Assembly: GCA_022647765.1 (NCBI GenBank)
Contig: JALCLH010000011.1
Coordinates: forward strand, 95,425 to 159,424
Length of the DNA: 64,000 nt
Reading direction: 5' to 3'
From: Acidipropionibacterium sp.
Lineage (GTDB): Bacteria; Actinomycetota; Actinomycetes; Propionibacteriales; Propionibacteriaceae
Position numbers and translations under genes: made by a program. Below, piece by piece: positions 1-8,214 of the stretch (position 1 is its first letter; the number at the start of each line of letters is the position of its first letter). Below the pieces are notes generated by a model. The model saw nothing but the letters and a program-made list of their open reading frames with translations. It was not told where the DNA came from and searched no databases.

Positions 1-1171
1 TTGTCTCCAGTTCGACCCTTAATAGTCGCTCGGCAAAGTCACCGCGCAGACCGCCGAGGTCAATCCCCGTCATCAGGATTGCCTTCTTGAGTTTGAACAC
101 CTCGGTCTCAGAGTCGGTGTACAGCTTGCGGCGCACGTCCGCGTCCCTGGTGACTGCCCGGCAGTACGTGTTGGACCAGTCATCGGACAGGTGAGAAAGG
201 TTGTCGAGAGCGACCACGCGGGAGGCGACTGCCGCCGTGATCCATGCGTCCTCACTGCTGGGGGGCTTGCGGACCTCCGCCGACGTCGGATCGACCAGCG
301 ACGCCAAGATCTTGCCCGCGCTGGTCTTCGCGGTGCCCTGTTCGCCGAACAGGCCAAGGATCGGGCACGGCCTGTTCACCAGCAGCCACGCCGATAACAG
401 CCAGCCGAGCACTAACGGCTGATCTGGCTTGGAGATGTTCAGCAGCCGCCACAACTCAGTGATGCTCCCGGTCGGGTCGGGGTCGGGAAGCGGCAGGCCA
501 ACACCGGTCCGGTTGAACAGCACAGGCCCGTGATCGACCACCTTCCAGTCCTTGGCGTCGACGCGGATCACCCGCTCTGACTCGTCGCCCATATCGAGCC
601 ACAGGGCCCCGTCGACCTCGGCTACGCGAATATGCACGTCGACCGGGTCGGTGTGCATGGCCTTGGCCTCAATTACCAGGAGGGCGTCGGCTAGCGCCTG
701 GGCGCTGGCAACCCGGTGGTTGTCATCCCAGTAGCGGCCGGCCAGGTCCTTGCGCAGCGAGCCCGATCCGCGCAGCATCCGGGCGACATGAGAGCCCATC
801 GCGACACCGTAGGCATGGTCCTGGGCGGTCCGTCCGAACGTGTAGCTCTCCTCAGCCGTCTCGACCAGCTGGGAGGCGACCGACGGGCCCCGCTCCTTCT
901 TCTCCTCGCCGGCCTCGGCGTCAGGTGGTTCCTGGGCCTCCCAGCCGGGTGCGGGAGCTTCCGGATCGGGGTTGGCCGGCAGGGTCTCGGGCTCAATTCC
1001 CTGGGCCTGCCGGTGCACCTGGGCGCACTCCTCGGTGCCCGGGGTGGTGAACACGTCGCCACCGCAGGCCACGCAGTTGCCCGCACCGTCGGAGAGGCCG
1101 GCCTTCGACAACTGTGTGCTGGTCTTCGCCTGCCGGACCAGCTCGGTCGGATCGATGCTCTCGGCGCTCAT
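1..1171 (-). CDS. Replication-type P-loop ATPase (primase/helicase-like), partial, 3' end beyond the window
   Basis: Reading the minus strand from the ATG at 1171, the frame stays open to the window edge, giving about 390 residues without a stop. Near residues 34-50 is a Cys cluster (CVACGG followed by EEC) that could bind zinc. A Walker A-like loop, GEQGTAKTS, lies near residue 275 and is followed by a Walker B-like VVALDN. This arrangement resembles the ATPase module of primase/helicase proteins of phages and actinomycete integrative elements. The start overlaps the upstream cistron by ATGA (1168-1171), indicating translational coupling. Inference: replication or maintenance protein of the element whose integrase lies at 3521-4669. 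The exact family is not recognised. Confidence 0.7.
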   Translation of the reverse strand, partial: MSAESIDPTELVRQAKTSTQLSKAGLSDGAGNCVACGGDVFTTPGTEECAQVHRQAQGIEPETLPANPDPEAPAPGWEAQEPPDAEAGEEKKERGPSVASQLVETAEESYTFGRTAQDHAYGVAMGSHVARMLRGSGSLRKDLAGRYWDDNHRVASAQALADALLVIEAKAMHTDPVDVHIRVAEVDGALWLDMGDESERVIRVDAKDWKVVDHGPVLFNRTGVGLPLPDPDPTGSITELWRLLNISKPDQPLVLGWLLSAWLLVNRPCPILGLFGEQGTAKTSAGKILASLVDPTSAEVRKPPSSEDAWITAAVASRVVALDNLSHLSDDWSNTYCRAVTRDADVRRKLYTDSETEVFKLKKAILMTGIDLGGLRGDFAERLLRVELET

Positions 1172-1521
1172 GCGGCCCTCCTTCCTTCGGTGAGCAGTTG
1201 GTCGGTGAGGACCATGGAGAGGACGCCGGTCAACTCGGGGTCGCCGTACATGCGGACGGCCTCAGCCTTGTTGCGGCAGGCCTGGGCGGTCTCGGTGAGA
1301 GCCCGGTCGCGGGCGGCCATCGACTCCGGGGTTTCCTCGGAGCCGATGTACTCACCTGACTTGCGGCGGGCGTCCTCGAACTGCTGGGCGCGACGCTGCC
1401 AGTAGTGATGGTCGCCGTCCAAGAGGATGTCTTGCATGAGGCGGAGCGCGGACCAGTGGAGCTGGTCGGTGAAGGTGGTGAGCCGTCGCTCAGCGGACGG
1501 ACTATAATGATGGGCAGTCAC
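1168..1521 (-). CDS. Hypothetical protein of the integrative element
   Basis: A 117-residue protein is read from a GTG at 1521, with AAGGGA upstream as a plausible ribosome binding site. It is charged and probably helical (HHYWQRRAQQFEDARRKSG), with no signal peptide or membrane segment. I recognise no family. Its stop overlaps the start of the P-loop ATPase (ATGA at 1168-1171), so it belongs to the same transcript and is probably co-translated. A longer upstream reading frame exists but has no supporting start site. Confidence 0.6.
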   Translation of the reverse strand: MTAHHYSPSAERRLTTFTDQLHWSALRLMQDILLDGDHHYWQRRAQQFEDARRKSGEYIGSEETPESMAARDRALTETAQACRNKAEAVRMYGDPELTGVLSMVLTDQLLTEGRRAA

Positions 1522-1592
1522 TCTGTTTGTTCCCTTCTGGGGATGGGCCCCGGTCGTTGGTCTGCGACCGGGGCCCGACTGTGTGGTGGGGG

Positions 1593-1817
1593 TCAGCGAG
1601 GACCCACCTCGTGCTGCTGGACGATCTGCCAGTACTGCTCCTCGGTGACGGCCAGGCGGACCCCAGCGGCCCGCGAGTCCCACTCGAAGACCGCCGAGCA
1701 GATGGCAGTGATATCGAAGTCGCCGGCGAACTCACCGAGGGTGGTGGCGACCCACTGCTCGGCGCCGGAGCGCGTCTCGAAGACCACGGGGTCTCCGAAG
1801 TTGATGACGGCTTTCAC
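1593..1817 (-). CDS. Small hypothetical protein of the integrative element
   Basis: A 74-residue product starts at GTG 1817, which overlaps the upstream stop (GTGA at 1814-1817) and so suggests coupling. AGGAC lies just upstream. The sequence is soluble, with a Glu/Trp-rich end (EEQYWQIVQQHE). No family is recognised. A longer reading from an ATG at 1835 is possible but would overlap the neighbour more. It is a cistron of the left-reading element operon (2736 down to 1). Confidence 0.5.
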   Translation of the reverse strand: MKAVINFGDPVVFETRSGAEQWVATTLGEFAGDFDITAICSAVFEWDSRAAGVRLAVTEEQYWQIVQQHEVGPR

Positions 1818-2134
1818 GGCTGAGTCCTCGCGCATGCCTGGGCGGTGAGCAGGTGCAGTTCCGGGGTGAGGGTCCGGTAGGGCGTCCACACGGGATCGGC
1901 CCGCAGGATGGTCACGGTGCAGCCGTAGTAGCGCAGGAGCTTCGCCCGGTCAGTGGCTGCGGATCGGGACCGGTAGAGGCGGTCCGTCTTCGGCCAGTAG
2001 AACTTGGGGATCACGTCATCGGGTACGAACGTGTCGGGCACCCACTCGGGGTCGAGGACCGTCTCACCCCACTGATTGACGGCGAGTGCTGCGGGCGGGA
2101 AGGTGACGGCCAGCCGATACAGGACGTTGCTCAT
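1814..2134 (-). CDS. Hypothetical protein of the integrative element
   Basis: A 106-residue soluble protein starts at ATG 2134, overlapping the upstream stop (ATGA at 2131-2134). It is rich in aromatic residues (KFYWPKTDRLYRSR). No domain is recognised. Four-base overlaps on both sides place it firmly in the coupled operon with the excisionase and the replication ATPase. Confidence 0.6.
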   Translation of the reverse strand: MSNVLYRLAVTFPPAALAVNQWGETVLDPEWVPDTFVPDDVIPKFYWPKTDRLYRSRSAATDRAKLLRYYGCTVTILRADPVWTPYRTLTPELHLLTAQACARTQP

Positions 2135-2331
2135 GCCCGGGCCTCCTCGCCGGTGAGCTGGGCATCACGCTGGTGGATGGCTTCGGCCAGGTCGAACATG
2201 GTCTGTTCGGTGATCGTGTCGGTGCCGGGGTGGTGGCCGTGATCGAGGGCGTCGGTGAGGACGCCGGCCAGGCGCAGGACACGGGCGGTCGCGTCGTAGA
2301 GGATCGGGTCGGTGGAAGTAGAATCGGGCAT
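2131..2331 (-). CDS. Small acidic hypothetical protein of the integrative element
   Basis: A 66-residue protein (MPDSTSTDPILYDATARVL...) starts at ATG 2331, with GGAGCTGTC directly upstream as ribosome binding site. The upstream in-frame extension is unsupported. It is acidic, with His-rich DHGHHPGTD in the middle. The end overlaps the next cistron by ATGA. No family is recognised. Confidence 0.6.
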   Translation of the reverse strand: MPDSTSTDPILYDATARVLRLAGVLTDALDHGHHPGTDTITEQTMFDLAEAIHQRDAQLTGEEARA

Positions 2332-2539
2332 GACAGCTCCTTGTGTTTGCAGGGTGGTTGTGGCCCCGGTGGCGTCCCGGTCTTGGCGGAAAGAGACGTT
2401 GCCGGGGTGGATCTTCGGGGTGGTGCCAGCGTGGGCACCATGGGGGCCGGCCAGTGCAGGCGGCCAGGAACACGAGCACCAGGGCGACCGCCACATAGAG
2501 CAGCAGGCCGCCGTTGGTGGCGGTGGGATAGGTACTCAT
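2165..2539 (-). CDS. Possible small membrane protein coupled to the excisionase
   Basis: The ATG at 2539 overlaps the excisionase stop (ATGA at 2536-2539). The first residues give a hydrophobic segment, LLLYVAVALVLVFLAACTG, like a single membrane anchor or lipoprotein signal. After about 30 residues the sequence becomes low-complexity Arg/Pro/His. The frame then runs 167 bases into the next cistron in another frame, which is unusual. Only the N-terminal part looks genuine. A frameshift or an over-long shadow is possible. Confidence 0.35.
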   Translation of the reverse strand: MSTYPTATNGGLLLYVAVALVLVFLAACTGRPPWCPRWHHPEDPPRQRLFPPRPGRHRGHNHPANTRSCHARFYFHRPDPLRRDRPCPAPGRRPHRRPRSRPPPRHRHDHRTDHVRPGRSHPPA

Positions 2540-2736
2540 GCGACATCGTCGCCGTAGGCGGTGAACAGGTTGTCGACGTCGTGGGGATCGAGCCGGATGA
2601 CCCGGCTGTTGCGGAACATGCGCAGGGACCCGTCCGCTATCCGCTTGCGGATCCAGTCCTGTGACACGTTCCAGCGCTCGGCTGCCTCTGCGATGGTTTC
2701 CTTGGTGGGAACGGCCACGCTCTTCGTTTTCGGCAT
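2536..2736 (-). CDS. xis: Excisionase-type helix-turn-helix protein
   Basis: A 66-residue basic protein contains a MerR/excisionase-like winged HTH (ETIAEAAERWNVSQDWIRKR followed by IADGSLRMFRNSRVIRL). Such proteins bind attachment-site DNA and direct the integrase towards excision. It is the first gene of the left-reading operon, with AGGAGGGC just upstream of its ATG. It is transcribed divergently from the regulator at 2868, across a palindrome-rich spacer. The role as Xis is inferred from fold, size and proximity to the integrase. Confidence 0.75.
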   Translation of the reverse strand: MPKTKSVAVPTKETIAEAAERWNVSQDWIRKRIADGSLRMFRNSRVIRLDPHDVDNLFTAYGDDVA

Positions 2737-2867
2737 CTCATGCCCTCCTTAGCATCGATTGCATTGGGCTATAGCTCAACCCAACTGAAGCCGATGCTAG
2801 CACAACTGAGCATGCTCTATAGACCAGCTCAATTGAGGATGCCTCCAGGACGGTCCAAGATCGATGC
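2737..2867. promoter_or_regulatory. Divergent promoter/operator region between excisionase and regulator
   Basis: This 131-bp spacer holds repeated copies of a CTCAAYTGAG-like motif: CTCAACCCAACTGAAG, CACAACTGAG and a perfect CTCAATTGAG palindrome at about 2829-2838. Two CTATAG boxes flank the cluster. Repeated half-sites between divergent genes are typical of an element repressor that controls excision. The likely binder is the product at 2868-3524, but this is inference. Confidence 0.5.
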
Positions 2868-3524
2868 ATGACTGAGGAGAGGCCATGCAAGCCGGAGCCA
2901 CTGGATGGGGTCGGGTGGATTCGGTTCCCCGAGCTGCCAGGAGTCGAACCTGTGCAAGTCACAGCACATCTGCGAGGCCCTGCCCGCTTCCGGGCACAGG
3001 TCGTGTATCAAGACATGTACCTGGTGACGATGGATCTAGTCGCCGCGAACGGGGCCTACGAGTTGCACCATCTGAGTTTCCAGTCACATCCAGGTGGTTC
3101 ACCTCTGACCGCGACATCGGTCAACACATTCCCAGTCGCAACGCTCCAGAGAGACCTGAGTTGGATGTATCTCAGCGACGAGGCCAAGTGGGGAAGTATG
3201 AACTGGAGCGATGTCGATCTGGCTATCAAGGGCAAGCTCACTCCGGGCAAGCGGCCGCGCCCGACCGAGGACATGCTTGAGCTCGTTGCGGTCCACTACG
3301 AGTACTGCCAGATAACCGGGATGCCCGCGGTGAAAAGACTCCAGGCACTCCTCGGTATCCCCCAGAGCACAGCTGCACACTGGATCCGTCTAGCGAAGAA
3401 CAGCGGCCTCCTCGCGGAGGATGCCCAGAACCGGGGGGATTCCCGCATGACAATGGAGTTCAGGGCCCCCGACGATCCTGAGCGCGTATTTGAGCAATGG
3501 GGGCTTGACGATCCGACCGCCTAG
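2868..3524 (+). CDS. Putative regulator with C-terminal helix-turn-helix
   Basis: This 218-residue soluble protein has an uncharacterised N-terminal region. A likely HTH lies near residues 155-185 (AVKRLQALLGIPQSTAAHWI), consistent with DNA binding. It is divergent from the excisionase and convergent with the integrase. Its TAG stop shares bases with the integrase stop (CTAG at 3521-3524), so the two genes meet tail to tail with no spacer. Its codon use is less GC-biased than the backbone, in keeping with an acquired element. Inference: regulator of integration and excision. No named family is recognised. Confidence 0.6.
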   Translation: MTEERPCKPEPLDGVGWIRFPELPGVEPVQVTAHLRGPARFRAQVVYQDMYLVTMDLVAANGAYELHHLSFQSHPGGSPLTATSVNTFPVATLQRDLSWMYLSDEAKWGSMNWSDVDLAIKGKLTPGKRPRPTEDMLELVAVHYEYCQITGMPAVKRLQALLGIPQSTAAHWIRLAKNSGLLAEDAQNRGDSRMTMEFRAPDDPERVFEQWGLDDPTA

Positions 3525-4669
3525 CCCTCCTGGGCAGCTTGCAGCGTCTCGTTGAACCGGTCCGCACGGGCCCTGTCCCGGTCGGCTGTCGGCTTCTGGT
3601 AGTGCAGGGCCATCGTTGCCGTGGTGTGGCCCAGCAGGCGTTGCAGCTCCGCTATCGTCGCCCCATCCTCGGCGGCCAGCGTCGCCACGGTCCGCCGAAG
3701 ATCATGCAACTGGAGGTCCGGTTTCCCGATGGCAGCGGCAGCGTGCTTGTGGGGCCGGCGCAACGTCGAGTCGTTCATGGGGGAGCGCCCATCACGGGCA
3801 GGGAAGACCAGCGCAGTCCCGGGCTGGGCGGGATGGCCCTCCAGCCACTCCTTGAGGATGGGAACGGCGATGTCGGGGATCGACACGTCACGGACCCCCG
3901 CGCCAGTCTTCGGGTCGCCGTACGTCCACACCGTCGGAGTGCCGGGCCCTCCAGGCTGCGAGCGGGTCACATTCTTTCGCACGTGCACCTCGCGGGCCTT
4001 CAGGTCGATGTCGCAGTGGCGCAGGGCGCGCACCTCCCCGGATCTCAGACCGCACATGCCTGAGATGAACAGCAGGGGCCTGTAATGGGCCGGGACGGCC
4101 TCCAGGTAGGCCAGCAGCTCGGCAGGGGACAGCGCCACACCCTCGCGGGCCGCCCTCGGCTTCCCAGCGCCCCGCAGGCGGCACGGGTTCCGGTCGATGA
4201 GTTCCTCGTCCACCGCGTCACGCAGAATCGACTTGAGCAGGTCGTAGGCCTTCCCGTTGCGGGTCCTCGGCCCCGGGTCCAGCGACGCGTGCCACTCGGA
4301 GATGTCGGCCCGGGTGATCTGGTCCAGGCGTATGTCCCCGAGTGCCGGCAGGATCACCGCCAGCAACTTGCGATAGTCCCCGAGTGTGGATGGCCGCAAC
4401 GGCTTCTGGGTGCGCGTGGAACGGGCGGTCAGGACCCTCTCCGTGTACACGCGCAGAGTCGGCGTCTTCGTCTTCGCGGTGCGTTTCTCGGGTGCCGTCC
4501 ACACGTCGTTGGAGATGAGCGACTCTTCCTTGTTCAGCCAGGCCTCGGCCGCGCTCTTCGTCAGGAAGGTGTGCGGTGCCTTGTGCTCGGCCTCGTCGGG
4601 GCCGATGTAGCGGGCCTGCCACTTGCCCGATGGAAGCTTGCGGATGCTGCCGAAACGTCGCTTGGGCAT
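3521..4669 (-). CDS. int: Tyrosine recombinase (site-specific integrase)
   Basis: A 382-residue phage/ICE-type integrase. The N-terminal arm-binding domain (RRFGSIRKLPSGKWQARYIG) is followed by a core-binding region. The catalytic domain shows the conserved residues: Arg in GLRSGEVRALR, the HDLRRT box (HxxR), LLGHTTATMALHYQ with the second His and the nucleophile Tyr near residue 357. The frame is open much further upstream, but ATG 4669 (MPKRRFG) is chosen because homologous arm domains begin there and the upstream part runs through the tRNA. The gene lies 137 bp from the 3' end of tRNA-Leu, the classic position for an element integrated in a tRNA. Confidence 0.9.
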   Translation of the reverse strand: MPKRRFGSIRKLPSGKWQARYIGPDEAEHKAPHTFLTKSAAEAWLNKEESLISNDVWTAPEKRTAKTKTPTLRVYTERVLTARSTRTQKPLRPSTLGDYRKLLAVILPALGDIRLDQITRADISEWHASLDPGPRTRNGKAYDLLKSILRDAVDEELIDRNPCRLRGAGKPRAAREGVALSPAELLAYLEAVPAHYRPLLFISGMCGLRSGEVRALRHCDIDLKAREVHVRKNVTRSQPGGPGTPTVWTYGDPKTGAGVRDVSIPDIAVPILKEWLEGHPAQPGTALVFPARDGRSPMNDSTLRRPHKHAAAAIGKPDLQLHDLRRTVATLAAEDGATIAELQRLLGHTTATMALHYQKPTADRDRARADRFNETLQAAQEG

Positions 4670-4757
4670 GGTGTCTCCCGTGCCAGATACATGCCGGATG
4701 GGACCCCATCTGAGCGGTATCCAGCCTAGCCAGGCATACCGACAGAACATGAGGAAA

Positions 4758-4794
4758 CCCCGCCGACTAGGGGTTGCACACCTAGTCAGCGGGG
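4758..4794 (-). terminator. Hairpin downstream of tRNA-Leu, in the element junction
   Basis: Arms CCCCGCCGACTAGG (4758-4771) and CCTAGTCAGCGGGG (4781-4794) pair at 13 of 14 positions around a 9-nt loop. In the tRNA direction the stem is followed by GTTTCC. It lies 12 bases past the tRNA 3' end and probably ends tRNA transcription. It may also be part of the attachment region. Confidence 0.6.
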
Positions 4795-4806
4795 TATTCC
4801 CTGCTG

Positions 4807-4889
4807 TGCGCGAGAGAGGAGTTGAACCTCCACGTCCCAAGGGACACTGGCACCTGAAGCCAGCGCGTCTGCCATTCCGCCACTCGCGC
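4807..4889 (-). tRNA. tRNA-Leu (anticodon CAG)
   Basis: The 83-nt gene has acceptor arms GCGCGAG/CTCGCGC with discriminator A, a long variable arm as in leucine tRNAs, and the anticodon loop TTCAGGT between CTGGC and GCCAG. No CCA is encoded. The 3' end faces the integrase, so this tRNA is the likely attachment site. The other att copy must lie left of the window. Confidence 0.95.
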
Positions 4890-4982
4890 AACGGGTCCGC
4901 CGTGCGAACCCAACCCGGGAAATATAGCACGGGGAGACGGGCGGCCAAAACCAGCGTCGGCCGAGTATGCAACAGTGACCCT

Positions 4983-5681
4983 GTGCTTGGTCTCCTCGCC
5001 CCGGCCTTCGCCCTCGGTATCGCAGGCTTCGATCCACTCGGTTCTGCGGTCCTTCTGGCCGCGCTCGGCCTCGGCGCCAGGCGCCGCGGGGTGCTCACCC
5101 TGGCCGTCTGCTCGGTGGGCACATCCCTGGTGCTGGCGCTGGCGTCGATCTTAGGCCTGAACGCGCTCGCGACAACCATCGGCATCCATCCGCCGCACAT
5201 CCCGCACGCGGTCTGGCTGGCGCTGGCCGCCGCGGTCGGTCTGGGATTGCTGATCTGGGCGCTGTTCCTGCTGTTCAGATCTCCGTCCGGTGATGAGGAA
5301 CCGAAGGCGGGCGCGGCGAAACCGCGCTCGGCCAGCCCCGGGGCGCTGGCATTCAGCGGACTGCTGGTCGGGCTCTCCTCACTGGCCGATCCCGCATTCT
5401 GGGCGATGGTGGTCGACGCCTCCCGCTGGTCGAAGACCTCCTGGCGGATCATCGAGGCGCTCATCTGGGTGATCTGCAGCCATTCGCTGCTGATCGCGCT
5501 GACGGTGGCCTACTTCGCCGTCGGCGGGCAACGGGTCGAGCAGCTCGTCGAGAAGGTCGGTACTGGTCACAAAGTCGCCATTCGGCGCGGGATCGCCATC
5601 GTGGCCGGGGCGCTCGGCATCCTGTTCCTGGTCGACGCCGGCTACGCGCTCACCACCGGAAGGTGGCTGCTCAAGATCTGA
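4983..5681 (+). CDS. Multi-pass membrane protein, LysE/GAP-like
   Basis: A protein of about 232 residues with six hydrophobic segments and a charged loop (SGDEEPKAGAAKPRS) in the middle, the layout of LysE-like or GAP-type small exporters. The start is set at GTG 4983 because the hydrophobic N-terminus (LGLLAPAFALGIAGFDPLGS) begins there and the upstream frame crosses the tRNA. There is no clear ribosome binding site, so the start is uncertain. It is the first backbone gene right of the integrated element. Substrate unknown. Confidence 0.6.
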   Translation: MLGLLAPAFALGIAGFDPLGSAVLLAALGLGARRRGVLTLAVCSVGTSLVLALASILGLNALATTIGIHPPHIPHAVWLALAAAVGLGLLIWALFLLFRSPSGDEEPKAGAAKPRSASPGALAFSGLLVGLSSLADPAFWAMVVDASRWSKTSWRIIEALIWVICSHSLLIALTVAYFAVGGQRVEQLVEKVGTGHKVAIRRGIAIVAGALGILFLVDAGYALTTGRWLLKI

Positions 5682-5703
5682 GGACGCCCCTCGAACCCCG
5701 GGC

Positions 5704-6942
5704 TCACTCCTTCTGATGGCGCGGCGACCCTGCGCGCCGCGCATGGCCCAGCACCCCGGTGGCGATCCCGATCGCCAGACCGGCCAGCCCGGCGCCGACG
5801 GCCACCAGGATCTGCGGACGCCCCCAGGCCGGTCTCGGCGTCCTCGTCGAGTCGAGCTGCTGGCCGTGCGGAACCGGGCGCCCCTGAGAGGCGGCCGCCG
5901 CGACGGTGTTCGCGCGTTTGGCGACGGCGTCCAGGGTGGCGGCGAGCAGCTGGGTGGTGTACTTCCGATGGGTCGGGAGTCCCTGCGCCAGCTCGGAGTC
6001 GAAGGTGGACTGCATGGTGAGGATCCGCGTCATCGCCGGGGTCGCGTCGCACACCGGATCCCCCGACAGGCAGACCGAGTAGGTGTTCGGATATGCGGTG
6101 GCCGGGATGAGCGCGTGGTGCTTGGTCACGGCGGCGCGCGCCTGGACCAGGTTGTAGGAGCCGTTGTGGATGTCGATGGTGGTCTGGATGAGGGTCTTGA
6201 CCTGGGTGTCCCGGTTCCCGCCGACCTGTTCGACCCGTCCCCGCAGGTAGTACAGCAGGGCCGACAGACCGATCGAGGTGAGCGGCGCCGTGCCGGAGAG
6301 CTCCTGGGCGTTCTGGCCGGGGTGATGGTCCGGGTTCCCGGCCAGTATCGCCCCGGCCAGGCGACTGCTGGTGTCGGTGCGGGCCAGCGCCTCGGTGATC
6401 GCCTGGGCTCCCTGGGAGAATCCGGCCAGCACCACCCACTCCTTCGGGCATCGCTTCGACTGGCCGGTGAGCAGGGCGGACAGTCTCTCGGCGCCGATCC
6501 TCGCGGAGTCGAAATAGGGGGTCGAGGGCATCGGGTCGTCGAGCAGCAAGGCGCTCATCGACGCCGACTTCAGGGTCAGCGGATCGGCCGCCGGATAGTC
6601 GAGCCAGACCTGACGGACGGTGCCCCTGCCGGCCCATCGGCTGGCCAGGCCGTCGCGGATCCCGGTGACGGTGGTCCCGTAGGGGGCCGTCTCGCCCGAG
6701 CCGCGCACCCCGACGAACATCAGGGAGGCGCAGGGCTGGCTGGAGGCATTCCCCGAGGCGACCGGCGCCGATCGCCAGCCGGAGCCTGGGTCCCCCGGGT
6801 CCGCCGCCGCGGCTGTCGGGGCGGCGAATGCCGGGACGCCGAGCAGAACCAGGGCCATCAGGAGACCGGCCAACCTGGCTCCCACCCTCCCGAGGCGATG
6901 TCGCGGGCAGACAGGAAGCCGGAAAACCATGTCCCCAGTCAA
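5704..6942 (-). CDS. Secreted, membrane-anchored cutinase-family esterase
   Basis: A 412-residue protein. A signal peptide spans residues 20-46 (hydrophobic core LLMALVLLGVPAFA, cleavage near AAAA-DPG). The alpha/beta-hydrolase domain carries GFSQG (Ser176), Asp295 in CLSGDPVCD and His325 in GLPTHRKY, matching the cutinase triad. Paired cysteines frame the domain. A C-terminal hydrophobic segment (about residues 383-405) followed by basic residues would anchor it in the membrane. Cutinase-family enzymes hydrolyse lipid or polyester esters; the natural substrate here is unknown. A second ATG four codons downstream is an alternative start. Confidence 0.85.
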   Translation of the reverse strand: MTGDMVFRLPVCPRHRLGRVGARLAGLLMALVLLGVPAFAAPTAAAADPGDPGSGWRSAPVASGNASSQPCASLMFVGVRGSGETAPYGTTVTGIRDGLASRWAGRGTVRQVWLDYPAADPLTLKSASMSALLLDDPMPSTPYFDSARIGAERLSALLTGQSKRCPKEWVVLAGFSQGAQAITEALARTDTSSRLAGAILAGNPDHHPGQNAQELSGTAPLTSIGLSALLYYLRGRVEQVGGNRDTQVKTLIQTTIDIHNGSYNLVQARAAVTKHHALIPATAYPNTYSVCLSGDPVCDATPAMTRILTMQSTFDSELAQGLPTHRKYTTQLLAATLDAVAKRANTVAAAASQGRPVPHGQQLDSTRTPRPAWGRPQILVAVGAGLAGLAIGIATGVLGHARRAGSPRHQKE

Positions 6943-7057
6943 CCAGCCAGACCCAGGGCTGCTCTCAGCACGGGGAAGGTGAACATTTCACTCGCATAAG
7001 GAAGCCGATCACAGGACGCAGCAGCGATCCGGTCCTTACGCGATGCTTCTATGTCTG

Positions 7058-8155
7058 TCAAGCCGCTGCCACCACCTGTGCCGGCTCATCAGCGCAGACC
7101 GGGTGTGCACGGTTCAACAACCTCCAGATACTGCGGGCCACATACCGCTTCAAGCACCTCCAGATCTCAGTACGAGTCCGACCCTGCCTGGTGCGCCGCT
7201 CCACATACTCCCGGGTCGCCTGATCCCCCCGGGCCCGAGTCATCACGATCCGGTACAACGCCGCATTCAACCGCCGATCCCCACCCCGGTTCAACCGGTA
7301 GCGCACCGTCTTGCCCGAGGACGCCGCCACCGGAGAGACCCCGGCCAGCGCGGCGAACCCCGCCTCACTGCGGATCCGTCCCGGACGCGACCACGCCGAG
7401 ATGATCACCGCGGCACTGACCGGGCCCACCCCGAACAGGTCCAACAGTTCGGGGGCCACCGCACCCACCAGGCCGTCGATGGCGGCCAGGTTGGTCTTCA
7501 ACTGCGCGTCAAGGTCGGTGACCCGCCTGGCCAGGCGCACGGCCTCGGCGCGCGCGGTCGCCTCCCCGATCCGGTCACCGGCACGCTCGCGCCAGCGGGC
7601 CACCTCCGCGATCTGGGTGCCGGTCAACGTGTGGCGGGCATCGGCGCCCAGGTCGAAGCGGCGCAGCAGGCCGGTCAGGGTGCAGATCGCGGCACTGCGC
7701 TCGTGGTTCATCTGCTCGCGGGCGCAGGTGAGGACCTCCAGGCCCTGGCCGGTCTGGCCCGAGCGCCAGTCCCGCAACCGGGACATCCGGGTGGCCGCGG
7801 CACTGGAGGCTGCGGCGACCGCGTCGATCGGGTCGGTCTTGGGGCCCCCGGCCCGATGCGGGGTGGGGGCCTCGGTGACCCGGTAGCCGGCCCCGGTGAG
7901 CCGGTCGGCGATGGTGGCCCCGTAGGAGCCGGTGCACTCGGCCGAGATCAGGACCTGGTCTGGTCCGGTGCTGGTGCGCCGCCCGATCCAGTCGAGGGCC
8001 CGGGCCAGTCCGGCCGGGTGTGTGGGGAAGGTCTGCTGGTCGGTGATGCGGCCGGTGGTGGTGTCCAGGATCGCGTAGGAGTGGGTGGCGGCGTGGGTGT
8101 CGATGCCCACGATCCACCGGTAGCGGTCTGCGGTGAGGGGTTGCATACTGGGCAT
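7058..8155 (-). CDS. IS110-family DEDD transposase (recombinase)
   Basis: A 365-residue protein. The N-terminal RuvC-like domain has the acidic residues in IVGIDTHAATHSY, LISAECTGSYG and KTDPIDA, the DEDD set of IS110 recombinases. The C-terminal Tnp_20-like domain (FAALAGVSPVAASSGKTV) carries the serine-containing region. The stop codon lies about 15 nt inside the element end, so nearly all non-coding sequence is in the leader. It is identical to copy 2 except around residues 136-140 (AAATRMSRL here, AAAALMSRL in copy 2). In this family the protein recombines a circular IS with target DNA under guidance of an IS-encoded RNA. Confidence 0.95.
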   Translation of the reverse strand: MPSMQPLTADRYRWIVGIDTHAATHSYAILDTTTGRITDQQTFPTHPAGLARALDWIGRRTSTGPDQVLISAECTGSYGATIADRLTGAGYRVTEAPTPHRAGGPKTDPIDAVAAASSAAATRMSRLRDWRSGQTGQGLEVLTCAREQMNHERSAAICTLTGLLRRFDLGADARHTLTGTQIAEVARWRERAGDRIGEATARAEAVRLARRVTDLDAQLKTNLAAIDGLVGAVAPELLDLFGVGPVSAAVIISAWSRPGRIRSEAGFAALAGVSPVAASSGKTVRYRLNRGGDRRLNAALYRIVMTRARGDQATREYVERRTRQGRTRTEIWRCLKRYVARSIWRLLNRAHPVCADEPAQVVAAA

Positions 8156-8214
8156 TGGCGATGCTCCTCGACGTGTTGGGAACGGTGTCGCTGTCGGCGC
8201 CGGCTCGTACGGTG

